Positions 24,057 through 35,800 of a DNA stretch of 64,000 nucleotides are shown here, piece after piece. The DNA lies in the NCBI GenBank assembly GCA_947095535.1, contig OX352772.1, positions 314,474,018-314,538,017 on the forward strand, in the 5' to 3' direction. Both the position numbers and the translations under genes were made by a program. Positions within the stretch are counted from its first letter, which is position 1. Every line of letters begins with the position of its first letter. The stretch is from Poecilobothrus nobilitatus. Its lineage: Eukaryota > Arthropoda > Insecta > Diptera > Dolichopodidae. The notes under the pieces were generated by a model. That model was not told the origin of the DNA and did no database searches. It was given only the letters and a program-made list of their open reading frames with translations.

Positions 24057-24071
24057 TTAGAGATAGAAAGT
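24055..24071 (+). repeat. Right target-site duplication of the U6-LINE insertion
   Basis: AATTAGAGATAGAAAGT, one mismatch (G to A) from the left copy at 22109-22125. It directly follows the poly(A) tail. Confidence 0.85.
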
Positions 24072-25696
24072 AAAAGTTATAGATAATTGAAGCTTAAGTT
24101 TGTTTGAAATGTATTCATTATCAAAAATTAAATTATAAAAATTAAATATGAAATTTATTGAGTAACAATTTTTATGTTTTATATTTATTTTAATATTAAT
24201 TTTATTTTTTTTAATTTTATTACTTTTATTAATTTTTTCAATAATTTTTTTATTTCTATTGAAAAAATCTTCGACATATGGACAATTATAACTCAAACTT
24301 TCGGATTTACGCTTAGCCTCAAATAAATTTAAATTACTTATTTATTTTAATTTTAAAGGATTATGCAATATTATCAAAACCACTGTTTCAGTAATGTACC
24401 TTCTAATTAAAAAAAGATGGTGCCTGTGAAATGTTACCCCTTCCGTGCTTAATCATTTCCAGTACCGACACAACGCGGAAAATGTTTAAAGTTTAATGTC
24501 AACAAAAATATAAAATTGCATACTTTAAGGCAAATTATTTAAACTATCAATATTCAATCAGTTCTATTACAAAAAATAGGTAGAGTTGTTGCATTTTGTA
24601 ATATTTCAGGAGTTGTGTTAATTTAAACAAAAAGTTTAATTACAGAATTAAATTTTAATTCAAAAAAATTGAATAAAAGAATGAAAAATACCCATTAATA
24701 ATCTTGTAGTATTAGATACTACAAGATTAAGATAATATTATAATTAAAGTGCTGTAAAGATAATATTATAATTAATCATACAAGAAAATTTTAATTAAAT
24801 GTTTAGAATAGTTTTCATAAAATTTTAAGAAAGTCATTTAATACAAATGTTATTAAAATTAAATTTTTGAAATCGGTTTGTTAAACATAGAGAGGTAAGT
24901 TCTTTAAAAACAAATCTTTTATTTGAATAGTTCATAGTATATAATATAACAAAAAGTATAGTTGTATAAATTACTAAAATAATTTCCAAAGATTTGGGTT
25001 TTTACAGTTCAATTTTGATTGATTTTTTTTTTTTTTTCAATTTTCTTTTATTCTTATGTGATATGAAATTTTTTAGAGTATATTTTCCATTCATATTACA
25101 ACGATAATGATGATTATAAACACAAAATCCATTAGATTAGATGATCATTAAGTTAAAAATCGATTTCATATTAAAATAATAGATACCGAATTGAATTTTT
25201 CATTATTTTTATTTTACAACATTTTTTTCTTTTTCTAATTTTCAATTTTTTAGTTTTTGATACTTTCAAAATAATTTTTATTTAAGAGTTTCCAATAGGT
25301 ATATATGTATGTATGTACATTTATGCGTTCTCTTGTGGATTATTTTAAAGTTATCCATAAATACTTTGAAATTAAGTTGTAGAAGAATTTTGAACAAAGG
25401 TAACAGTAGTAAAACACTATAATATGCTTATGTATTTTCTGTTCAATTGTTACCTTAAGTTCATGTTCAAATGCAAGTACAATGGTAATGGTTTCTATAA
25501 TATTGATTTAATTGTTACAAATGTTCTAAAGTTTAATTCAAGTTTATAATTTAAATGTTCTGAAAAAGTTTTAAAAAATTATTTTGAAAAGTATTTTGTG
25601 TTTTTGCTTTTTGAAGAATAATCATTTACGCTTCTACGCTCTTCTTCTCGCTTCTACGAGAAAAAAAAAATTAATACATTTTGCCATTTATCCATT
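24072..25696. other. Non-coding A+T-rich spacer
   Basis: An inverted pair, AATCTTGTAGTA...TACTACAAGATT, forms a 12-bp-arm hairpin at 24701-24728. The rest is featureless. Confidence 0.45.
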
Positions 25697-26030
25697 TTAG
25701 TTTTTTATTATTTTGGTTTCATTACAACATATAATGTGACGAGAAAATAAATCCACTTTTCCCTCTCAGGTGTGGTTTAATTATTATGTAATTAGAATTA
25801 ACTGACCGGGATTTCCACCTTAAATCTTTTGCCTGAAAAACTGGAAATAGACGCATTGCATCATTAGTTTTTTATTATTTTGGTTTCATTACAACATATA
25901 ATGTGACGAGAAAATAAATCCACTTTTCCCTCTCAGGTGTGGTTTAATTATTATGTAATTAGAATTAACTGACCGGGATTTCCACCTTAAATCTTTTGCC
26001 TGAAAAACTGGAAATAGACGCATTGCATCA
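25697..26030 (-). repeat. Tandem dimer of a second tRNA-like SINE (2 x 167 bp)
   Basis: Two adjacent units, 25697-25863 and 25864-26030, appear identical by eye along their whole length. On the minus strand each unit contains AAGGTGGAAATCCCGGTCAG, which resembles a tRNA T-arm and B-box, then CCTGAGAGGGAAAAGTGG and a tail CGTCACATTATATGTTGTAA. That tail has the same order as the family-1 SINE tail (CCTGAACAGGAAAGG then CCACATTTATGTGG). The exact identity suggests a recent local duplication. Confidence 0.75.
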
Positions 26031-26889
26031 TTGGTCAGATCATTTACAGGCTACACTTGATTTGTTTTCCTAATTCTTTCCTATTTCGGAATTTAAAAAA
26101 TTGTTAACATTAAATTGTAGTTTTGTAATTTATACTCGTATTTGATAAAAGTTTGTATAAAATTTGAAATTTTTATAATACGGTTCATGTATTGTAACTA
26201 AATCAAAAATATCCTATAAATTTTATTTGAAAATCATTTTAATTGAATTAAAGCCAATTTTTGAGTAGAGAAAGTTAAAATTTTCAATAGAAAATATATT
26301 CAATGATGCACTTAGAATTTTGGACCATTACCAGTTTTTCTTTTTTATTTTTTTTTTTGTTTTTTCCATTTGTAAATTTTCTCATCATCAAATTTTAAAA
26401 GCTTTGTAATTTTGGCAGCTTTTCTTCTTTTTTGCCTTAATGCATTTTAGTGGAAAATATTTAGAAGAGTTTTTTGATTATTTTACCACATTGAACTGGC
26501 CTTCAAATGAAAATTTCTCAAAAAGAAAAAAAAAAATATTTGAAAATTTTTCAAATGGTACGAGTATATGTTATAAGTTAGGTCATATTATATCAGTTTT
26601 ACTTATTATATATGTATAAATTTTACATAATAGATATATTTGTATGGGAATGTAAAAAATTTGATAGTTTTTAAAGGAAATAATTGAAAAATCAAAAAAG
26701 TTTTGCAAAAATAAAATTTTAATAATATTATATTTCTTAAGAAATTTCAAAATTAAAACCTAAAATTATTATTTAAAAATCTAGAGATATTTTGGTTTTC
26801 TATGGAAATGTTTTGGGAATTTATTTCGATGTTGATTTTTGCAGTTCTCTCCCGTATAATATATAAAATTACCTTTACGTTTGTAATGC
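26031..26889. other. Non-coding spacer
   Basis: Homopolymer-rich, no coding signal. The ORF at 26753-27007 (minus) partly overlaps a repeat and has no motif. Confidence 0.45.
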
Positions 26890-27145
26890 ATTGAATTAGG
26901 TATGATAGATATGGAAAAGTACATATATTCTTGCTCACGATTAAATTCAGAGTCGATTTAGCTATGTGCGTTTGTCCGTTCGTCCGTCTGTTCCACAAAT
27001 AACTCAAAAACTAAAAAAACTGGAGTCATGAAATTCAAATAAAAGTTATCGGAAACTAATTGTAGTTTGCCTAATTTTTTTTTGGTTTAGAACCCGACCA
27101 CAATTTCGAGTACCTCCCGAACAACCAATTTTTTCATATAAAAAT
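26890..27145 (+). mobile_element. TCCG-type element, family B fragment
   Basis: Carries the family B signature: ATTCAGAGTCGATTTAGCTA, a short TCCGTTCGTCCGTCTG block, AACTCAAAAACTAA, GGAGTCATGAAATT, GGTTTAGAACCCGACCA and CTCCCGAACAACCAA. It aligns with 41900-42140 in the same order and orientation. The outer end is missing. Confidence 0.65.
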
Positions 27146-27188
27146 AACAATTTTGAATTCTCTTGTTGGAAGAGTTATTGTTCCAACA

Positions 27189-28482
27189 ATTAAACAAAGT
27201 AGAATGTAAACCAACGGTTTTTAAAAGCGCACATTTCCAAAACTCAATACAAACTGTTTAGAAGTGTGACTTTCACAAAAATTTGAAAATTTCATGTAAT
27301 AAGAAAAAATGTGAAAATAGGACATTTTTAAAATTTTGAGGGGCCGTAATTCCGGAATCCTATATAACTAAGAAAAGCCGTTAACCCACGTAAAAATATA
27401 TTATTGAATCTTTAATTTTTATGTCTTGCCGAAGAAAAATTTGTACAGGTGCCTAAAAATAGCAAATTTTCAATTTTTGAGGCGTAATAACTCTTAAAGA
27501 GGGGCTGCTAGCAAAAAATTTTCTGAGGAAACTTATACTAATTCTAAAAGTTCTTTCTTGTCTCAAAATTTCAAGCCTCTATCTAGAAGCGTGCCGGAGT
27601 TATGAAAGTAGAAAAATCATGCAAAATATGGTTTTCATATAACGGTAAATTTAAATAGTAAATTACAAAATATTACATAATTTTGATATTGTTTTATATA
27701 GATAATAAAATTTTCGATCTTCTGGCGGTCTTAGATTGCAAAACTATTACGCAGAGTCTGAGATATATACATATGAAAATAGGGCTTTTTCGCAATTTTG
27801 AAGAGCTGCAACTTTGGAACCCTTTACAACTAAAATAAACATTTAACACACGTAAAAATATATTACTGTAGCTTTAAGTTTTATATCTTGCAGAAGTAAA
27901 ATGTGTACAGGTTCCTAAGTTACAGATGTTTAAAAATAGCAAATTTTCAATTTTTAAGCCCTAATAGCTCAGAAACAGGGGGTGGTCCAAAAAAATTTTC
28001 TGAGCAAACTGATACTAATTAAAAAAGTTCTTTCTTGCCTCAAAATTTCAAGGCTCTATCTAAAAGCGTGCCGGAGTTATGAAAGTAGAAAAATCATGCA
28101 AAATTTGGTTTTTACATAACGGTAAATTTAAATACTAAATTTCAAAAAATTTTATACTTTTGATATTAATTTACAAAGATAAAAGAAATACCTGTCGAAT
28201 GACGTTTTCAGATTGAAAAAATGAGCAGCAGAACATAAGATATATGCATTTAAAAATAGGGCTTTTTCAAAGTTTGAGGGGTGTAGCTCCGTAATGAACA
28301 ACATGAAAAAGTTGTTCCACAAAATTATTTTTTTTATGAGACCTACCCATGGTTAAAATTTTTTTTCTCTATCTTTAACGGTGTAGAAGTTTTGTAAACA
28401 GACGGACGGACGGACGGACGGACGGACAGAGTGAAACTAATAAGCACATTTTTTCAAAATTTTTTTGGAAATGTGCTAAAAA
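27189..28482 (-). mobile_element. TCCG-type non-autonomous element, copy A2 (inverted)
   Basis: This is the reverse complement of 11757-13074 over its full length, about 90% or better by eye in the parts compared. It has the same ends: ATTAAACAAAGTAGAATGT at the left and AAATGTGCTAAAAA at the right. The (CGGA)n block lies at 28402-28430, and the core contains the same ~475-bp repeats. There is no ORF. Shared end points in two unrelated flanks define the element. It lies between two family B fragments (26890-27145 and 28488-28640), so the locus is a cluster of related elements. Confidence 0.75.
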
Positions 28483-28487
28483 CTAAT

Positions 28488-28640
28488 AAAAAAACTAATG
28501 AAAACTAATAAAACTGCAGTCATGAAATTTATACAAAATATTTTTGAAGCTATTTGTAGGTTCCAGTTTATTTTTGGTTGAGATCCGACCAAAACTTCAG
28601 GTATCTCCCCAGCTATGAACTTTTTCATATCATTAAGTCT
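28488..28640 (+). mobile_element. TCCG-type element, family B fragment
   Basis: Contains GCAGTCATGAAATTTATACA, GTAGGTTCCAGTTT, GGTTGAGATCCGACCAAAAC and CAGGTATCTCCCC, in the order and orientation seen at 42030-42125. It repeats the part also present at 27020-27140, so the two pieces are not the halves of one split copy. Confidence 0.6.
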
Positions 28641-29884
28641 GTGTTCTTATATAATTGGGTTTGCAAGTGTCCGCATGTTAACAGGATAATTCGAGAAGTT
28701 TTATTATCTTCAATTTAACGTAGTTGTTTTGTGCACAAAATTTAGTTTTCTATCAAATTCTGAATAGGTCAGATAAAATAGTAAGGGATATTTTTATATA
28801 ATATATAGGAAGGGATAATTAAACTATAATATATTAAATTAAATTTAATATAAATTTAATTATTATTAATATATAATGTTATTTTGCGTCGAACAACGAA
28901 CAATTTTGCGAAATTTTATTTTACATAATTATTATTTACATTAGAGGTGACGTTACGAAGTACTGTTGACGTTGATCGATTTGGACTTACGAGGGGTCCC
29001 GTTATCTTAAGAAAAGCCAAAATCAGTACGTTATTCCATTGTGTACAAAAAAAAAAGAGTTTCAGAAAAATTAAAGTTTTTTATATCATTCTGTTCAATA
29101 TAAATAAAATTTTATAAAATTTAATAAATTATGAAAATTTGAGTTCGTTTAAAATTTTATTTAATTTTTTTTGCGGAACGTGACATTTAAATATAAATTG
29201 AGTTTTCTTGTTGTTATAAAAATTATAAACAACAACATTTGAAGTTATTAATTCATCAGCTAGGAAAGACATTTTAAACAGTCTAAGCTAAATAATAATA
29301 TGAAACTGAAGGTAACTGTAGAATATTTTCAGAAACTTTTTGTTAGAATTGAAGATAAGCAAAAGTTGCTGGACGACAGCAATCCCGATAAAATAATTGT
29401 GTTTAAAACATTCCCAGGCATTTTTTAATTTTTTTTTTATTAAATTTTGAAAAATTTATATATGAATATGAATTTTTTCGTTAAAAAAGTGAACACCTAA
29501 AAATAAATTTTAAATTTCAATTGTCATAAATAAAATTTAGTAACATTTTCTGTTCGTTTTATTGAGAGAATTTTCTCTATATTCTACTCAAAACTAAAGT
29601 AATTATTGAGTAATTATTGTGAGTCTCGATTCTATTATCAAATTTAGTTGTCAATTAGTTGTCAAGAATAATGAGCGAATAAATAATTCTCATTATAAAA
29701 TATCAGATTTTATTGTCGCATATAAATTAATTAATTATTAATTAAAATAAGAGGTACATTTTGAAAAATATTATAAAAAAACATTTTAGAATTCCGACTA
29801 CTTTTCTATCAAAATTTTATTTTTTTATGTATATAAGTGAAAAAGTTGTGAAAAATCAAGAGAGATTTTATTTAATTTTAAAGA
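28641..29884. other. Non-coding spacer
   Basis: No coding signal. A somewhat more complex patch lies at 28890-29050 (GTTGACGTTGATCGATTTGG) and is unmatched. Confidence 0.45.
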
Positions 29885-30300
29885 AATGTTATATAATTGA
29901 GAAAAATCGTTAACACCATGCCAAAACCATAATGTTGAAACTTTAATCTAATAAAATTAAAAATAAACAAATTTGCGCATGTTGCGCATGTGTTTATAAT
30001 ATGTTATAGGTATCTAAAAATACAGAATTTTTCATTTTTCGCATTAATAGTTCTCAAACAAAGAGGAGAAAACATTTTATTTCTGTAAACTTATGGTAAC
30101 TTATGTTATTTCTCAAAGATCCTCTAATCTTAAGGTTATGTCAAGCCTTCAAAAGCCTTTCGGTATAATGAAGAAACAATATTTTTTGTCATAAATGTTG
30201 TAGAAATCGTGTAAAGAGACGAGAAGACAGACAGATGTAAAAGATAAAACTAATAATCAGATTTTTTGAAATATTTTTGAGAAACTTTCTAAAAATGGTG
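29885..30300 (-). mobile_element. Degraded TCCG-type element, family A remnant
   Basis: On the plus strand the right end reads ACAGACAGATGTAAAAGATA, AAACTAATAATCAGATTTTT, then GAAATATTTTTGAGAAA. This is a decayed version of the A1/A2 end. The left part (GTTAACACCATGCC, AGGTATCTAAAAATA, TTCTCAAACAAAGAGG) follows the core order. The middle is deleted. Confidence 0.55.
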
Positions 30301-30966
30301 TGCATATATTTTATTCTATTGAATTCGTCATCGTTTTGAAAGACCTATAGGAATTTATAAAAGATTTGTTAAATTTAAGTTCTTAAATAAAACTTGTGAA
30401 GAATGTGTGAAGTGAATAAGAAAAATTCAATTAAGTTTAAGTGAAAGCTATGAGATTCTAATTTTACTTAAGAAACTTAAATATATTATTTAAAAGTTCG
30501 TTTCCCCGAGTTTACTCTACAAAATAAAGTCGAATTAACATTGTTCAAATTGGGTCCCTTTACATAAATTATACACTAATAGACGGATAAACAAATTAGT
30601 TTAACTACCAAAAGAGTAATGGGTGTTATAAAAATGTTAAATTCTTTTTATTTAAAATTTTAATGTTTACTTCCTTAATGCAATCAAATTTATTTATTAT
30701 ACAAAAATTTTTTTAAACTTTAATAAATAAAATATCAAAAACTAAATTTATTCTAATAATAATAAAAATTTGTAATAAAAATTATAAAATTAGGATAAAT
30801 TTTGATTTCAAGAATTATTCATTTATTTTAACAAAAAATCGAGAATATTATATTAGTTCAATTGTTCTCAAACTATCAAAATATATTGAATTCAGTAAAC
30901 CCAATTTGTTTTAAACCAAATTATTTAACTTAAATCTTGAGAAGGTAACCAAGAAGAAAATTAAAA
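30301..30966. other. Non-coding A+T-rich spacer
   Basis: Nothing recognised. Confidence 0.5.
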
Positions 30967-31180
30967 GGGGCCTCAATGGCCTAGTGGGTAACAGCGTATA
31001 AAATACGATGTAAACACCCAGGGAGTGTGTGTTCGAATCCTACACACGTCGTAAAAGTTATTCCCCCTTACGACATTTACAGCCACGCCTGAACAGGAAA
31101 GGATTGTAATTTCCTGTTCACATTTATGTGGCAGAGAAATGCATTAAAAAAAAAAACAAAAAATAAAAAAAAAATTAAAA
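30967..31180 (+). mobile_element. SINE family 1, near full-length copy (plus)
   Basis: Begins GGGGCCTCAATGGCCTAGTG and contains the GCGTATAAAATACG hairpin, GTTCGAATCC B-box, GTCGTAA...TTACGAC arms, GCCTGAACAGGAAAGG, TAATTTCCTG, CACATTTATGTGGCAGAG, and a mixed A-rich tail of about 40 bp. Together with the copy at 6427-6620 it defines the family. Confidence 0.9.
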
Positions 31181-31254
31181 GTATATTTTAAGTGATTGAA
31201 TTTAATTATAGTGTTAATACATGTTATAAAGTTAATACTTTTCATAAATAATAT

Positions 31255-31760
31255 TCCGATCACACTATCCTTTACGAAAAAGGTTAAGGCAAAAATTAAA
31301 GCAAAATATCTGAGCATTAGTCGTGAAACTCAGATGGAGTGAACATGTAAAAAAAAAAAGGAAAGAGTTAGATATTAAATTATCCTCGCTTATAGGGGCG
31401 TAAGTTAAAAAAATTTATTTACAATAAAGTTTTGATATAGAATTAAATTAACCCAGTCTGGACTTACAGTATTCAGTTATGGCATTATGCTAAACAGCTT
31501 AATACAATTAATTATTTAAACTTCCAAAATAAGATATTGCGAAACATAGTTAATGCTCCCTGATATGTTCGCAATACCGATATTCATAGGAACCTTAAAA
31601 TCCCTAATATATCAGACGAAATTTTAAATTCTGCATACAAATATAAAATTCGTTTGTCTCACTACTTCAATGTGAAAGTAACACGACTGATTGAGAATCA
31701 AAACTTTATTAGAAGACTAAAACAAAGAAAATCTTGCGACCTCATATAAATCCATAATAT
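31255..31760 (+). pseudogene. Decayed jockey-like LINE C-terminal relic
   Basis: Broken frames give KKVKAKIKAKYLSI, KKKRKELDIKLS near 31350-31390, a VFSYGIML-like block near 31470, then NAP, stop, YVRNTDIHRNLKIPN near 31552-31605, SAYKYKIRLSHYFN and a terminal FIRRLKQRK. The NAPWYVRNxDIHxDLxIP motif is a hallmark of the jockey RT C-terminus. The same motif is better preserved at 51137-51571. Only the 3' part is present. Confidence 0.75.
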
Positions 31761-31857
31761 ATCATAATATCAGAGCATATCAATTACATAATGCATTTAC
31801 TCTTAAACTAAATAACGTCAATGAAAAATTGATTGTTAATTTTACGTTGACTAGTTT

Positions 31858-32802
31858 CAGGGGTCAATCATGAAAGTCTTGTGAGTCAAGACTTTTTTCT
31901 TTTTTAGAAAAAAGTCATTAATTGTCAATCATGAAAGTCTCATGGGAAAAGAATTTTTTTTTTTGAGAAAAGAGTCATTATTTTTCGTTATCATGAATGT
32001 TTATTTGTATGACTTTTTTCATAATTTCAGACTTTTTAAGTCACAAGCATTTTATCTGTGGACTTTGAACAATAAACATCAATATCCTAGGAACCAGAAG
32101 TCGGACTGATCTGATTTAAAAAACCTAGTCCCCGATAGAAACTAAAAATGAAAAAAAAATTAAAAAAAGTTCCAGAAAGTTGCACTTGGCAAGTAGCAAG
32201 AAAGTTTGAAGTCCGTTTTTTGGGGCGGGCTTAAAAGTCGAATTTTTTTATTTTTGTTTACTAATTTAAATTCTACTTCAAAATCTGTGAGTACCTTTTT
32301 TAAATCACGTCGGTCCGACTTCTGATTGCCAAAATACGGGGGCTTCTATAGCCACCTTCACTATAGCATAGTCATAGATATGAAAATACCTACATATACA
32401 TATATTATATTTGTACTATAATTTTTATTCAAAGTCCAATTTGTTTTTATCTGTGTATCCAAAAATTTGAAATGTCTCTTAGGCATCTTCTTTCACGGTA
32501 TAAAATAGTATTTACTTTCCTTTCCATTTCTTCAATCTCTTCATCTAAAATTAAACTCCAAATAAAACTAGTTTTCCCAATTTTATTTTGTATTATTTTC
32601 AATCCACAAAATTTCATATAAAAATGTCTTTATTTTCAATAAGATAATGCAGTTTATGTTTTTGACATCAAACATTTTCCATACAAAGCAAAGTCTTTTT
32701 TTTTTTAATTCATAAGACTTTCATGATTGTGCGACTTTTTTTGAAAGACTTTTCAGAGAAGAAAAAACTCTTAACTCACAAGACTGTCATGATTGACCGC
32801 TA
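31858..32802. mobile_element. TIR DNA element (foldback-type), ~945 bp
   Basis: 40-bp terminal inverted repeats at 31862-31901 and 32759-32798 match at 37 of 40 positions (outer GGTCAATCATGA, then AGTCTTGTGAGT). Degraded second copies of the motif lie just inside, near 31924 and 32725. A further inverted pair sits in the middle (32095-32117 and 32302-32324, around CAGAAGTCGGAC). No transposase is present. Just outside the TIRs the ends read CAG...CTA, which would suit a hAT-type end, but no clear 8-bp duplication is visible. Confidence 0.65.
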
Positions 32803-35800
32803 ATACGAATTTACACAGATCGACGGGTTGTAAAGTCTCTGTATGTTGCTCAATATAATTATTTAAAAATTCGAATGAATCTGAGGTTGTTTGTTTAGAT
32901 ATTATTCAGACTATTGGCACGCTTTTGGCTCTATAATTTTCTTTACAATTGGACTAAGGATTTTCTAGCTAGTTTTTTTTTGGCTTTAAATTATATTTTG
33001 ATATATTTACTCTATAATTTGGAGTTATAGCATAGGAGCTGCTTTGGTTGGGGCTGGATAAAAAAGACCCATACAACGGTCTAGATCGGATGAGTGAACC
33101 GATTAAACCAATAAGCACATATAAAATTTTTTTTTTGTAAATGACGTGCCATAAAATGTAAATAGGGAATATGGATTCTCTTATAAGGATTACCGAAATC
33201 TTATAGCTCTTATTTGTTAAAAATTAATTAGAAACTTTCAGAAAATAATTTTTATATTTTATGTGTGAGCTCTTTTTGCAGTGAAGAAATTTGCATAATC
33301 CTTTTTTTTTGAGATTGCTTTAAGATTTAAAGTTTGGGAACCCCATAAAATATATTATGACAAATATTTTTTTTTTTGAAGAAATAACAAATAATAAAAT
33401 TTTAATTTTTTTATTGAATACAAAAAAAAAACTTATAAAAATATCAATTTTTCATAAAATCAAATATAAATATATTAGAAAAGAATTCAAAATCTAAATT
33501 AAAGTTAATTTTTGTTTATTCCTTTTATTTTTATAATATATGTATTTTTTCCATTTTATTTTTTATCTATTTATTTAAAGCAAAAACTTTTGTTGTCTCT
33601 TTAAAAAATTAGTTTTATTTTTACATAAAAAATAAATCTCATTAGAGGTTTTATACTTTGATTTATTTTCCAATAAATATGAAAATCCTGCCATAAAAAA
33701 ATTGGTTAGAAAAAAATTACTAAAGAAAATAATCTTTGATGAGGTAAATAATAAGATATTTGTTGAAATATATTAATATAAAAGGAATAATTTGCAATAA
33801 TTATTGGTTTGTAAACTTATTTTGTATCCCTTATAAAGGTTCAAACATTATCTACTAAAATTATTGATGACACACACACAATCCAAAGGGAGGTTTTTAA
33901 AATAAGTAATTTCTGTGATTTATAAGCATGAATTAAAAATTATTCTTTAGTAAAGAGTAATTTTTCTTTTAAAAATATTGACATTAACAGTTTTCAGAGG
34001 ATTTTATTTGTTAGTTAAATGTTTCGTATAGTAAATATATAAGTGAACCAGCCGATAGTAAGTAAGTTATGCTTAATCAGAATAATCACTAAAACATATA
34101 AAAATATTTTTCAACTGAATGTATTCAACTTTAAAGTATTCGGGAAAAATTTTAAATTTTTATATAAAAATGAAAGTAAAATTTTTATATAAAAATGTAA
34201 GTTGATTATTAACGTAATAAACTGATTACGTTAATCTTAAAATTAAAAAGCTCATACTGTACTTTAAAATTAATTCATGACATTTTATCACTTATAAAAA
34301 TCTAACCGTTCTGAATGTTTGTAATACTATAAAATCAAAGTTGTACTCAAGGTACAGAATATGTCATTCCTTATTTAAAACTAAAACATGGAAACAGATT
34401 ACTATAAACTACTATATATCTGCAAAGATATTTAATCTATGACTATGACATATTTTACAACACATGATTGCAGTAATTCATTTTCTTTACTTGTTTTATT
34501 GGAGCACAACTAAAAGTATTCGCACTCATGTCCAAATGTTCCATCGTACTGGTTTGGAAATTTTTATAAAAATATTATAATATTGGCTTCTTATGTTACT
34601 ATGGCACGTACTGTGTTATTGTTATAGTTATCATTTATGGTTTATGGGTGAAAAGTTTAAAAGTTTGATTAATATTTTTGAAACTTAAAACCTTGTTAAA
34701 ACTGTGGATATTACATTCTGTGCTAAATCAATATGTATTTATTTTTCAAATAGCCATCGAAGAATATCAGGACTTTGTTATTTTTTTTAATCATAGTGCC
34801 AAGAGAGTCTGCTCTGTGATTTCCATCATCGCGATGACAATTGCTTATCATAGGGTTTTTTTCATTTCTTAAAGTTACGTTTTATATTCTCAAACACATG
34901 GGTGTGAAGCACATCGCAATAGTCTATTTCAATTAAAGTTCATTCCCCAGCATAGTTTAATTAAGAAATATTTTTTTATAATGCGAGACTAAGAAAATTT
35001 TTAAAATCAGTTTCAAAATGTTCAGCATTTAGAATGTTCAAAATTAATCGGTATTCAAAACGTCCAATTAAATGATTAATTTCATTTTATAATTTTTTTA
35101 TATATTAAACAAAAATTAACTAAAAGGAATATAAAGAATCGAATAAAGTTTATTTTCTCTCTGAAATAAAAACGTTTTTAGTGTTTTAATAGAATAATAG
35201 ATGAAAAAAAAGCATAAATAGAATAAAGTAAAATATAATTTTTTTTTTATTCTAAATTTGCTCTCTTTTCTTCTCATTTATTTTACCTTTTTAACTATCT
35301 ATTTCTATTTAGACATACATATATATATATATATATATATGTATATTCTGTTTTTACTTTAATTGTTCTTGTAAATATAAAGTATAAAGTAAAACTAACA
35401 CGTTTCATACTCTAATTTTATATTGTACTATATATTCTAAAAGCTGTATAATTTTCAAAGAAAAAAAAAAAATGGTACTTAAGTTTGAGCCTTTCATTTT
35501 GATGGCTATATAATAGCCTCCAATGATTTGCTAAAATGATTGAAAAATCGTGGTCAGAATTTTAAAAATGGTATAAAAGTAAACGTTCAGTAATAGGATG
35601 TTCTCAATATAATATAAAAGTTTTTAGATTATTATTGTGAGAAAAAAAAATGTTTTCTTTTTTTTTGTTTTCTCATATTTTTTGCAATATATTCTATGTT
35701 GCATACACCTAGGCTTAAAATCCTAGAAAATGTGGTTCATATTTTTTAGTTTTCTTTTTTTTTTTAGGTAGGTTGTTAAGATACAACAAAAAAAAAAATA

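Noticed and set aside
26890..28640. A single family B element split by insertion of copy A2
   Set aside because: The two B pieces overlap in sequence content (both carry the GTCATGAAATT to CCGACCA segment), so they are separate fragments.
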